This document shows, piece after piece, positions 34,306 through 41,735 of a stretch of 64,000 nucleotides of DNA (its first letter is position 1; the number at the start of each line of letters is the position of its first letter). The stretch is from Georgenia sp. M64 (GTDB lineage: Bacteria; Actinomycetota; Actinomycetes; Actinomycetales; Actinomycetaceae), in the NCBI RefSeq assembly GCF_038049925.1, contig NZ_CP145809.1:62001-126000 (forward strand), read 5' to 3'. The notes below the pieces were generated by a model. The model saw nothing but the letters and a program-made list of their open reading frames with translations. It did not search any database and was not told the origin of the DNA. A program made the position numbers and the translations under genes.

Positions 34306-35778
34306 TCACCGGCGCAGGCTCTCCTCGGTCCCCACGTGGATCCCGAGCCGCGGCAGGACCACGCGGTGGACGAGCAGCACGAGCGCCGTCGCGGCGAGGG
34401 CCACGGCGAAGACGGCGACCGAGGAGCCGACGTCGCCCATGAGGTCGGGGTCGACGATCATGACCACGGCCAGGGTGAGCATGAGCATCCCGCCGGCGAG
34501 CTTGAGCAGGCGGCCCTGCTTCTCCTGCAGCCGGGTGGCCCGCAGCCCGACGACCGCGGCGCCGAAGAGGGCCAGCTCGTCGAGCTGGTAGATGAGCAGG
34601 TACAGCGCCAGCAGGAGGACGAAGGTGCCCGCGGTCGCGCCCTGGCTGGTGAGGAGGTTCGTCCACAGCACCGGGAACCCCGCGGTGCAGGAGAACTCCA
34701 CCAGCGAGACGCCCGCGGCGAGGACCACGGTCGCCCCCACGAGGGCGGGCAGCGAGTCGCCCTTGGCGATCACGGCGCGCATGCCGCGGTACAGCCCCGG
34801 CCGCCGCTCGTCCGCGATGGTGAAGGACAGGCCCTGCCGGTACCAGAAGTAGTCCTTGATGTTGACGACGGCGAAGAACAGCGCCACGAGCGCGACGAGC
34901 ACCCGCAGCCACGCCGACATGCCCACCACGGTGAGGACCGTGAACAGCCCGGTGATGAACAGGCCGTAGATCGCGGCGGTGACGGTGATGAAGGTCAGGC
35001 CGATGACGGCCGTGCGCCGGCGTGACCCGCTGTGCAGCGTCAGGGCGAGCAGGACGGAGAGCACCCACAGCGAGCACGGGTTGAACCCGTCGACGACGGC
35101 GATGAGCGCGGTGCTCACGGTGAGCGAGTGCGCCCCCAGGTCCACCTCGCCGAGGAGCGGCAGGCGCAGCACCTCCGTGGCGGCCGCGGGGGGTGCCGGG
35201 TCCGGCCCCGCCACCGCGGGCGGGTCGAGCACGCCGGGACCGCCCGCGCGGGCGACCTCGCGCGCGTCGAGGCACCCGTGTTCGGCGCACGTGGCGACGG
35301 CGGCCTCGATCTGGGCCCCGTTGAGCTCCTCGGAGAAGCCGACCCAGTACTTCTCACCGAGGAAGATCAGCGGCACGCCGGTGGGCTCGAACCCGAAGCC
35401 GGCGGCCATCTCGGCCATGGGCTCGCGGTTCTCGGGGTGGTTCCAGACCTCGAAGTCGACGACGGTGGCGCCGTAGGTCTGCGCCAGCGACGCGAGGAAC
35501 GGGCTGGCCTCGGCGCAGTGCGGGCACCCGTCGCCCCAGAAGTAGTAGATCGTCGGCGCGTCGGGATCCGCCGGTGCGGCCGCCGCACCCGCCGACCCGG
35601 ATGTCGCTCCGGCGACGCCGTCCGGCACGGAACGGGCGGTCGGGTCGATGACGCCGTCCGGCACGGAGCGGGCGGTCGCGGGGGTGACGACCGCGAGGGC
35701 GGTCGCGACGAGGATCGCGAGGAACGCCAGGACGGCACCGAGGCTCACCCGCCGCACCGGTCGCCTCACCCGCCGCAC
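34306..35778 (-). CDS. Thioredoxin-DsbD/CcdA fusion, membrane thiol-disulphide protein
   Basis: A 490-residue membrane protein. A signal-anchor (LGAVLAFLAILVATALAV) leads into an extracytoplasmic thioredoxin-like domain with GCPHC near residue 86. A hydrophobic CcdA/DsbD-like half follows with FNPCSLWVLSVLL and EFSCTAGFPVLW, the cysteine pair that passes electrons across the membrane. In DsbD the thioredoxin domain is C-terminal, so this is the opposite order. It probably supplies reducing power to exported proteins or cytochrome c assembly; no such genes are adjacent. The GTG start has GGGAGG 7 nt upstream. ARSVPDGV repeats twice near residue 40. Confidence 0.82.
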   Translation of the reverse strand: MRRVRRPVRRVSLGAVLAFLAILVATALAVVTPATARSVPDGVIDPTARSVPDGVAGATSGSAGAAAAPADPDAPTIYYFWGDGCPHCAEASPFLASLAQTYGATVVDFEVWNHPENREPMAEMAAGFGFEPTGVPLIFLGEKYWVGFSEELNGAQIEAAVATCAEHGCLDAREVARAGGPGVLDPPAVAGPDPAPPAAATEVLRLPLLGEVDLGAHSLTVSTALIAVVDGFNPCSLWVLSVLLALTLHSGSRRRTAVIGLTFITVTAAIYGLFITGLFTVLTVVGMSAWLRVLVALVALFFAVVNIKDYFWYRQGLSFTIADERRPGLYRGMRAVIAKGDSLPALVGATVVLAAGVSLVEFSCTAGFPVLWTNLLTSQGATAGTFVLLLALYLLIYQLDELALFGAAVVGLRATRLQEKQGRLLKLAGGMLMLTLAVVMIVDPDLMGDVGSSVAVFAVALAATALVLLVHRVVLPRLGIHVGTEESLRR

Positions 35779-35908
35779 CGGTCGCCTCCCTCGCCGCCCC
35801 GGCGCCGTCGCCGCCGGTCCGACCGGGCTCGAGACCGGCCCGGCCCTCCCATCGTGGGCCCGCGACCCGGCCCCCGCCGCGGACCCAGGTCCCGCCCGGT
35901 CGGGACGG

Positions 35909-37207
35909 TCAGGGGTGGCTGACCTCCGGCAGGGTGCGCCCGACCGCGACCCCCACCAGACCCAGGGCGGCGAGGAGGAGGAGCGCGGCCTCGGGTCCGA
36001 TCGTCGCCAGCGCCCCGGAGACGGCGCCGACGACCAGGAGCAGCACGCCCATCGCCGTGTTCGCCACCGCGACGTACTCGGTGCGCCGGTCGCCCTCGGC
36101 CATGTCGACGACGTAGGTCTTGCGCGCCACCCGGATCCCGGTGTGGGTCAGGGCCAGGAGCAGGTAGACGAGCGGGTGGAGCCACCACGACTCCCTGACC
36201 GCGGTCAGGAGCCGCAGGGCGAGGAAGGCCAGGACGAGCAGCGACGCGGCACCGGCCCCGGCCACGAGGAGGGCGCGGCTCGAGCGGTCGGCCAGCCGGC
36301 CGAACAGCCGGCCGCCGAGCAGGCCGGCCACGCCCGAGGCGATGACGAACGGGCCGAGGCCACCGAGACCCACCCCGCCCTCCGCGGCGGCGAGCGCGAC
36401 GACGAACGGCGGGCTCAGGGCCGAGACGAGCAGGAGGGTCCGCACGGTGACGAAGCGGCGGAACGGGGCGTCGGAGCGCAGCAGCGACCAGGCGCGGGTG
36501 AGCCAGCCGGGACCGTCCGGCGCCCGGACGGACGGCTCCGCCGGGGGCTCGACGATGCCGGAGTAGACGACCAGGGCGAGGACCCAGGCGAGGGCGGCCG
36601 CGCCGAGCAGCGCCGCGAGCACCGGCGGGGCGACGTCGTCCCCGCCGAGGGCCCGGATGCCGAGCCCCAGGGTGATCGCGACCAGGCCCGACAGGACGGT
36701 CGCGATGCCGTTGATCTGGCCGCGCTGGCCCTTCGGGACGGTCCGGCCGAGGACGTCCTTGTCCACCAGCGAGGTCAGCGCCCGGGCGAGGGCGAACACC
36801 GCCAGGGCAGCGAGCACGGCCACCCCCGCCACGGCGCCGGTCGTCGCCGCCGCCGCGAGGGCCATGGCCGCGGTGGCCCCGGCCTGGCCCGCGGCGCCGG
36901 CGACCCACAGGCCCTTGCGCACGCGGTGGCGCTGGACCCACGGCGACAGGGCCGCCTGGGGGAGCATCGAGCCGGACTCCCGCACCGGCACGAGGAGGGC
37001 GACGAGAACGGCGGGGGCGCCGAGGGAGGCGAGCAGCCAGGGCAGGACGGTCTTGGCGCTGACCACCTGGTCACCGGTGCTGAGCAGCGCGTTCGCGGCG
37101 ATCTGGCGCAGCCCGTTGCCGGGTAGGCGGGCCGGCTCCGGCGCCGCGCCGGCCCCGGCGGGACCGGGGCGGACGAGGCGGCGGTAGAGCCGTTCGGCGG
37201 TGGGCAT
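35909..37207 (-). CDS. MFS transporter
   Basis: A 432-residue major facilitator protein with about 12 hydrophobic helices. Landmarks are ALARALTSLVDKDVLGRTVPKGQRGQ between helices 4 and 5 and LGGRLFGRLADRSSRALLVAG between helices 8 and 9, which resembles the motif A loop. Substrate unknown. TACCAT ends 6 nt before the ATG, inside the 20-bp gap behind the ppk2 stop, so this gene may have its own leaderless promoter as well as read-through. Confidence 0.83.
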   Translation of the reverse strand: MPTAERLYRRLVRPGPAGAGAAPEPARLPGNGLRQIAANALLSTGDQVVSAKTVLPWLLASLGAPAVLVALLVPVRESGSMLPQAALSPWVQRHRVRKGLWVAGAAGQAGATAAMALAAAATTGAVAGVAVLAALAVFALARALTSLVDKDVLGRTVPKGQRGQINGIATVLSGLVAITLGLGIRALGGDDVAPPVLAALLGAAALAWVLALVVYSGIVEPPAEPSVRAPDGPGWLTRAWSLLRSDAPFRRFVTVRTLLLVSALSPPFVVALAAAEGGVGLGGLGPFVIASGVAGLLGGRLFGRLADRSSRALLVAGAGAASLLVLAFLALRLLTAVRESWWLHPLVYLLLALTHTGIRVARKTYVVDMAEGDRRTEYVAVANTAMGVLLLVVGAVSGALATIGPEAALLLLAALGLVGVAVGRTLPEVSHP

Positions 37208-37219
37208 GACGGAATGGTA
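37208..37219 (-). promoter_or_regulatory. Leaderless -10 (TACCAT)
   Basis: TACCAT on the minus strand (37219-37214), 6 nt before the MFS ATG. Confidence 0.5.
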
Positions 37220-37227
37220 GGAGCGGC

Positions 37228-38139
37228 TCAGGTCCGCGAGGGATCCTCCACCAGCGCCGAGGCGTGGTCGGGCACGTACGAGGACACCGACATCGGCGGA
37301 CGCCGGTAGCCCGTGCCGGCGGGCCGCTCGGGAAGCTCGACCGACCCCCGGGAGGGGACGTCGTGGTAGGGCAGGGACTCGAGCAGGTGGTGGATCATGT
37401 TCAGCCGCGCCTGCTTCTTGGAGTCGCTGGCCACGTGGTACCAGGGCGCCGACGAGGTGTCCGTGTGGACCATCATCTCGTCCTTCGCGCGGGAGAAGTC
37501 CTCCCACCGGGTGATCGACTCCAGGTCGATGGGGGAGAGCTTCCACTGGCGCAGCGGGTCGTGCAGGCGCTTGCGGAACCGGGCGAGCTGCACCTCGTCC
37601 GAGACGGAGAACCAGTACTTGCGCAGGTGGATGCCGTCCTCGACGAGCATCTGCTCGAAGATCGGGCACTGGCGCATGAACCGTTTGACCTCCTCCGCGG
37701 AGGCGAAGCCCATGACCTTCTCCACCCCGGCGCGGTTGTACCAGGAGCGGTCGAACAGGACCATCTCCCCGGCGGCGGGCAGGTGCTCGACGTAGCGCTG
37801 GAAGTACCACTGCCCCTTCTCGCGCTCGGTCGGTGCGGGCAGCGCCGCGATGCGCACCACCCGCGGCGAGAGGTACTCGGTGATCCGCTTGATCGTCCCG
37901 CCCTTGCCGGCGGCGTCGCGGCCCTCGAAGATCACCACCACGCGGGCGCCGGTCTCCTTGACCCATGTCTGGAGCTTGCCCAGCTCGCCCTGGAGCCGGT
38001 AGAGCTCGGCCGCGTAGACCTTCGGTGGGATCCGGGTCGTGCGGAACCCGCCCTCCTCGCCGCCGGCGACGCCGTCACGCTCGCCGTCGTGCTCGCCCCC
38101 GGGGCCGCCGTCCGTGTCGCGCCGCTTCGCGTGAGCCAT
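37228..38139 (-). CDS. ppk2: Polyphosphate kinase 2
   Basis: A 303-residue PPK2 (class I-like) kinase that moves phosphate between polyphosphate and nucleoside diphosphates. Walker A reads FEGRDAAGKGG near residue 70. The lid block FDRSWYNRAGVEKVMGF is diagnostic, and KYWFSVSDEVQLARFRKRLHDP, WKLSPIDLES and WYHVASDSKKQARLNMIHHLL are family segments. N-terminal residues about 1-35 are a charged, non-conserved lead. TAGCCT ends 6 nt before the ATG. Confidence 0.94.
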   Translation of the reverse strand: MAHAKRRDTDGGPGGEHDGERDGVAGGEEGGFRTTRIPPKVYAAELYRLQGELGKLQTWVKETGARVVVIFEGRDAAGKGGTIKRITEYLSPRVVRIAALPAPTEREKGQWYFQRYVEHLPAAGEMVLFDRSWYNRAGVEKVMGFASAEEVKRFMRQCPIFEQMLVEDGIHLRKYWFSVSDEVQLARFRKRLHDPLRQWKLSPIDLESITRWEDFSRAKDEMMVHTDTSSAPWYHVASDSKKQARLNMIHHLLESLPYHDVPSRGSVELPERPAGTGYRRPPMSVSSYVPDHASALVEDPSRT

Positions 38140-38151
38140 GGCGCCAGGCTA
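38140..38151 (-). promoter_or_regulatory. Leaderless -10 of ppk2 (TAGCCT)
   Basis: TAGCCT on the minus strand (38151-38146) is 6 nt before the ATG of ppk2, back to back with the TAGGCT of the next gene. Confidence 0.55.
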
Positions 38152-38187
38152 GACCTGGCACCGCGCGCGCGGCGGGGCGATCAGACC

Positions 38188-38231
38188 TAGGCTCGGGGCC
38201 AGACCGCACCACTGACGCACGGAGGTATTTC
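38188..38231 (+). promoter_or_regulatory. -10 (TAGGCT) and short leader of the YtxH-like gene
   Basis: TAGGCT at 38188-38193 faces the ppk2 promoter. A GGAGG ribosome-binding site lies about 7 nt before the ATG, so this transcript carries a normal leader of about 30 nt. Confidence 0.5.
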
Positions 38232-38558
38232 ATGGGCAAGCTCTCGTTCCTCACCGGCGCCGGCATCGGCTACGTCCTCGGCGCCCGCGCCGGCCGGGCC
38301 CGTTACGAGAAGATCAAGGGCGCGACCGCGAAGCTGTGGGAGAACCCGAAGATCCAGCAGAACGTCCACAAGGTCGAGGCCAGGGTCACCGACGCCGCGA
38401 AGAACAGCGGGTCGCAGCTGACCGACAAGGTCGCCTCCACCGTCAAGGGCAAGCTCTCCGGCTCACGCGGCGCGCACCACCCCGACTTCCCCGTGGGCAA
38501 CACCGGCCGGGGTACGGACGGCCCGATGCCGCCCACCACGCCGCAGCCCCCGCTCTGA
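38232..38558 (+). CDS. YtxH-like small protein
   Basis: A 108-residue protein with one short hydrophobic stretch (LTGAGIGYVLGARAGRARY) at the N-terminus. An amphipathic Lys/Ala-rich region follows (EKIKGATAKLWENPKIQQN), and then a Gly/Pro-rich tail. The start and the GYVLGARAGR motif match YtxH-like general-stress-type proteins of actinobacteria. Function unknown. Confidence 0.78.
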   Translation: MGKLSFLTGAGIGYVLGARAGRARYEKIKGATAKLWENPKIQQNVHKVEARVTDAAKNSGSQLTDKVASTVKGKLSGSRGAHHPDFPVGNTGRGTDGPMPPTTPQPPL

Positions 38559-38575
38559 CGCCGGCGACCGTCCGA

Positions 38576-38611
38576 CCGACACCGGCGGCCCGTCGTGGCC
38601 GCCGGTGTCGG
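38576..38611 (+). terminator. Strong hairpin after the YtxH-like gene
   Basis: Perfect 15-bp stem CCGACACCGGCGGCC / GGCCGCCGGTGTCGG with a 6-nt loop. Confidence 0.85.
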
Positions 38612-38621
38612 CGCGCAGGTG

Positions 38622-38633
38622 AAGACTGATCCC
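38622..38633 (+). promoter_or_regulatory. Possible leaderless -10 (AAGACT)
   Basis: AAGACT at 38622-38627 ends 6 nt before the ATG at 38634. Confidence 0.35.
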
Positions 38634-39422
38634 ATGCCCGTCCTGCGTGCCCTGGTCCGCCGTCCCGGACCCCGCCTCGCCGAGGGGATCGTCACCCACG
38701 CGAGCGGCGGCCCCGTGGACGTCGCCCTCGCGCACCGGCAGTGGGCCGAGTACGTCCGCACCCTCCAGGACGCCGGCTGGCAGACCCTGGAGGTCGAGCC
38801 CGCCGACGACCAGCCCGACGCCGTCTTCGTCGAGGACACCCTCGTCGTCTACGGCGACCTCGCCGTGCTCACCCGGCCCGGCGCCCCCGGGCGGCGGGGC
38901 GAGCTGCCCGCCGTCGCGGAGGCCGCCGCCGAGGCCGGGTACCGGGTCGCGCGGATCGAGGCGCCGGGCACCCTCGACGGTGGCGACGTCCTGAAGTTCG
39001 GTGGCACCGTCCGGGTGGGGCGTAGCGCCCGCACCGACGACGACGGCATCCGCCAGCTCGCCGCCCTCCTCGGGCCGATGGGGGCGCGCGTCGTTCCGGT
39101 CCCGGTGCGCTCGGTCCTGCACCTGAAGTCTGCCGTCACCGCCCTGCCCGACGGCACCCTCGTCGGCCACCCGCCCCTCCTCGACCACCCCTTCGACGAC
39201 CTGCTGCCCGTCCCCGAGCCCAGCGGTGGCCAGGTCGTCCTCCTCGAGCACGGCACCGTCCTGCTCGCGGCCAGCGCCCCGCGCACCGCGGAGCTGCTCC
39301 GCAGGCGTGGCCACCGGGTGGTCACCGTCGACATCAGCGAGCTCGAGAAGCTCGACGGCGGCGTGACGTGCCTGTCGGTGCGCCTGCGCGACGAGGGCGC
39401 CGCCGCCGGCGCGCGGTCGTGA
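38634..39422 (+). CDS. Dimethylarginine dimethylaminohydrolase-like amidinotransferase-fold enzyme
   Basis: A 262-residue protein of the arginine deiminase/DDAH fold. Motifs: FVEDTLVV, LDGGDVLKF, the catalytic His in LHLKSAV, and the catalytic Cys in GGVTCLSVR near the C-terminus. It probably hydrolyses dimethylarginine or a related guanidine to citrulline plus amine. The stop overlaps the start of the following dehydrogenase as GTGA. The pairing with a beta-hydroxyacid dehydrogenase is not one I know from a defined pathway. Confidence 0.86.
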   Translation: MPVLRALVRRPGPRLAEGIVTHASGGPVDVALAHRQWAEYVRTLQDAGWQTLEVEPADDQPDAVFVEDTLVVYGDLAVLTRPGAPGRRGELPAVAEAAAEAGYRVARIEAPGTLDGGDVLKFGGTVRVGRSARTDDDGIRQLAALLGPMGARVVPVPVRSVLHLKSAVTALPDGTLVGHPPLLDHPFDDLLPVPEPSGGQVVLLEHGTVLLAASAPRTAELLRRRGHRVVTVDISELEKLDGGVTCLSVRLRDEGAAAGARS

Positions 39423-40372
39423 GCGCACCGGACCGGCTCGTGCCGGGGCCCGGCACGCCGGTGCCGGCCTCGACGACGGCGCGGGGCGTGGGTCTCGTCG
39501 GTCTCGGCGCGATGGGCCGGCCCATGGCCCTCCACCTCGCCCGCGCCGCCGCCGAGCGCGGGACCGAGCTCGTGGTCACCACCAGGCGGCCCGCCACCGC
39601 CGCGGCGGCGCTCGCGGCCGGCGCGCGCTGGGCAGCCACGCCGCGCGAGCTGGCGGCGCGCTGCGACGTCGTCGTCGCGATGGTGCCGGACCTGCCCGAC
39701 GTGCGAGCGGTCACCGACGGCGAGGACGGACTCCTCGCCGGGGTCGCCGGGCCCACCGTCCTCGTCGTCGGCGCGACCGTCTCGCCGCAGGGGGTCCGCG
39801 ACCTCGGAGGCGACCTTCGCGCGCGCTCCGCCGGCCGGTTGCGCCTGGTCGACGCCCCCGTCAGCGGCGGGGTCGAGGGCGCCGCCGCGGCGACGCTGTC
39901 GATCATGGTCGGCGGCGACCCGGAGGACGTCGCCCGCGCGGAGCCGTGGCTGCGGGCGCTCGGCCGGCCGGTCCACCTGGGCCCGCTCGGCAGCGGCGAG
40001 GTCGCCAAGGCGTGCAACCAACTCGTGGTGGCCGCCACGACGGCGGCGCTCGGGGAGGCGGCCGTCGTCGCCGAGCGCGCCGGGCTCGACCTCGCGGCGC
40101 TGCTGGACCTCCTGGGCTCCGGCTACGCCGGCTCCCGGCTCCTCGAGGTCAAGAAGGACAAGCTCGTCGCCCACGACCACAGCCCGGCCTCCCCGGCACG
40201 CTTCATGATCAAGGACCTGGCGTTCGCCGCCGAGGCCGCGGAGGGGGCCGGGGTGGTGCCGGCGCTCCTGCCCGCCCTGCGTGAGCTGTACGCCGCCCTC
40301 ACCACCGCGGGTCTCGGCGACCTCGACTCCACGGTCGTCCAGCGCTACCTCGACGAGCACTCCCCCGACTGA
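39419..40372 (+). CDS. 3-hydroxyisobutyrate dehydrogenase-type NAD(P)-dependent oxidoreductase
   Basis: A 317-residue member of the beta-hydroxyacid dehydrogenase family. GLVGLGAMGRPMALHLARA near residue 23 is the Rossmann motif, VDAPVSGGVEGAAAATLSIMVGG the substrate block, and GEVAKACNQLVVAAT carries the catalytic Lys. It reduces or oxidises a small hydroxyacid or semialdehyde; substrate unknown. The GTG start overlaps the upstream DDAH gene by 4 bp, so the two are probably translated together. Confidence 0.88.
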   Translation: MSAPDRLVPGPGTPVPASTTARGVGLVGLGAMGRPMALHLARAAAERGTELVVTTRRPATAAAALAAGARWAATPRELAARCDVVVAMVPDLPDVRAVTDGEDGLLAGVAGPTVLVVGATVSPQGVRDLGGDLRARSAGRLRLVDAPVSGGVEGAAAATLSIMVGGDPEDVARAEPWLRALGRPVHLGPLGSGEVAKACNQLVVAATTAALGEAAVVAERAGLDLAALLDLLGSGYAGSRLLEVKKDKLVAHDHSPASPARFMIKDLAFAAEAAEGAGVVPALLPALRELYAALTTAGLGDLDSTVVQRYLDEHSPD

Positions 40373-40504
40373 CCGGTCAGCACCGGACGGCCGGTTCCTG
40401 GTCATCCCGACCTCAGGTTTCCTTGCCCCGACGGCGATTCTTCGGTCCGGCGAACAGTGGGCGATCCCACCCCGGCCGGGGTTGGGAGGGCTCTTGTCCG
40501 CTGC

Positions 40505-40516
40505 GACGATGGACGG
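40505..40516 (+). promoter_or_regulatory. Possible leaderless -10 (GACGAT)
   Basis: GACGAT at 40505-40510 ends 6 nt before the ATG at 40517. Confidence 0.4.
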
Positions 40517-41608
40517 ATGTCCTCCTCCTCCGCCGATCCCGTGCACCGCCGCCCGAGCAAGGAGCAGGTGCGCCGGTGGCGCCAGTACCTCGCCGACGAA
40601 CGGGCCGAGGCGGCGGTGTACCGCCACCTCGCCGCCCGTCGCCACGGCGAGGAGCGTGAGATCCTCCTGGGCCTGGCCGAGGCCGAGGCCCGGCACGAGC
40701 AGCACTGGCGCGACCTCCTCGGTGATCAGGTGGGGCGCCCCGTCCGCGGTGCGCTGCGGGTCCGGCTGCTCGCCCGGCTGGCCCGGATGTTCGGCGGGGT
40801 CTTCGTCCTCGCGCTGGCGCAGAGCGCAGAGCAGCGCTCTGCCTACGACGGCGACGGCGACGCGACCAGCGCGATGGCGGCGGACGAGCGCGTCCACGGC
40901 GAGGTGGTCCGGGCGCTGGCCGCGCGTGGCCGCTCCCACATGTCCGGCACGTTCCGGGCTGCCGTCTTCGGGGCGAACGACGGCCTCGTGTCCAACCTCG
41001 CCCTCGTCCTGGGGGTGGGGGCCGCGGGCGTGAGCTCCGGGACGGTGCTCCTGACCGGTGTGGCGGGTCTGCTCGCCGGCGCCCTGAGCATGGGGGCGGG
41101 GGAGTACGTCTCGGTCCGCTCCCAGCGCGAGCTCCTCGACTCCTCCCGGCCGGACCCCCGCTCGCACGAGAGCCTGCCGGACCTCGACGTCGACGCCAAC
41201 GAGCTCGCCCTGGTCTACCGCGCCCGCGGGATGGACGCCGCCGCGGCGAGCGCGCACGCGACCGAGGTCCTCGAGCGTGTTCGCGACGGCCACCACGTCC
41301 CGGACCGGGCGGAGCCCGACTACGAGGAGATCGGCACCGGCTGGCGGGCCGCGACGTCGAGCTTCACGTTCTTCGCCGTCGGTGCCCTCGTCCCGATCCT
41401 GCCCTACCTCCTCGGCGCCACGGGGCCGGCGGCGGTCCTGCTCTCCGCCGGGCTCGTGGGGCTCGCGCTGCTGGGCACGGGTGCCGTCGTCGGGGTCCTG
41501 TCCGGCGCCCCGCCGCTGCGCCGCGCGCTGCGCCAGCTGGCCATCGGGTACGGCGCGGCCGGGGTGACCTACCTCCTCGGCCTCGCCTTCGGGACCACGG
41601 TGGCCTGA
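40517..41608 (+). CDS. VIT1/CCC1-family protein with N-terminal ferritin-like domain
   Basis: A 363-residue fusion. Residues about 15-130 are a rubrerythrin/ferritin-like helical domain: RRWRQYLADERAEAAVYRHLA and EAEARHEQHWRDLLG contain the E/ExxH-type iron ligands. The rest is a five-helix VIT1/CCC1 transporter, with FRAAVFGANDGLVSNLALVLG (the conserved metal-site helix) and ALSMGAGEYVSVRSQREL. It probably moves Fe2+ or Mn2+ out of the cytoplasm. Confidence 0.88.
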   Translation: MSSSSADPVHRRPSKEQVRRWRQYLADERAEAAVYRHLAARRHGEEREILLGLAEAEARHEQHWRDLLGDQVGRPVRGALRVRLLARLARMFGGVFVLALAQSAEQRSAYDGDGDATSAMAADERVHGEVVRALAARGRSHMSGTFRAAVFGANDGLVSNLALVLGVGAAGVSSGTVLLTGVAGLLAGALSMGAGEYVSVRSQRELLDSSRPDPRSHESLPDLDVDANELALVYRARGMDAAAASAHATEVLERVRDGHHVPDRAEPDYEEIGTGWRAATSSFTFFAVGALVPILPYLLGATGPAAVLLSAGLVGLALLGTGAVVGVLSGAPPLRRALRQLAIGYGAAGVTYLLGLAFGTTVA

Positions 41609-41663
41609 GGCGGTCACGTACGTCCCGCTCGTGATGCCCCCATAACCATCGTCACCTGAACTC

Positions 41664-41704
41664 TTGACCCCTGTAGTGCATGTCACCTACGTTGAATCGT
41701 TACA
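41664..41704 (+). promoter_or_regulatory. Promoter and LacI-type operator of the first PL11 gene
   Basis: TTGACC (41664-41669), an 18-bp spacer and TACGTT (41688-41693) form a good sigma-70 promoter. A near-palindrome TGAATCGTTACA at 41693-41704 covers the start point. Its reverse complement, TGTAACGATTCA, differs by one base from the site at 51107-51118. Confidence 0.7.
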
Positions 41705-41735
41705 AAGGCCATCCAGCCCAGCGAAGGATTCGACG

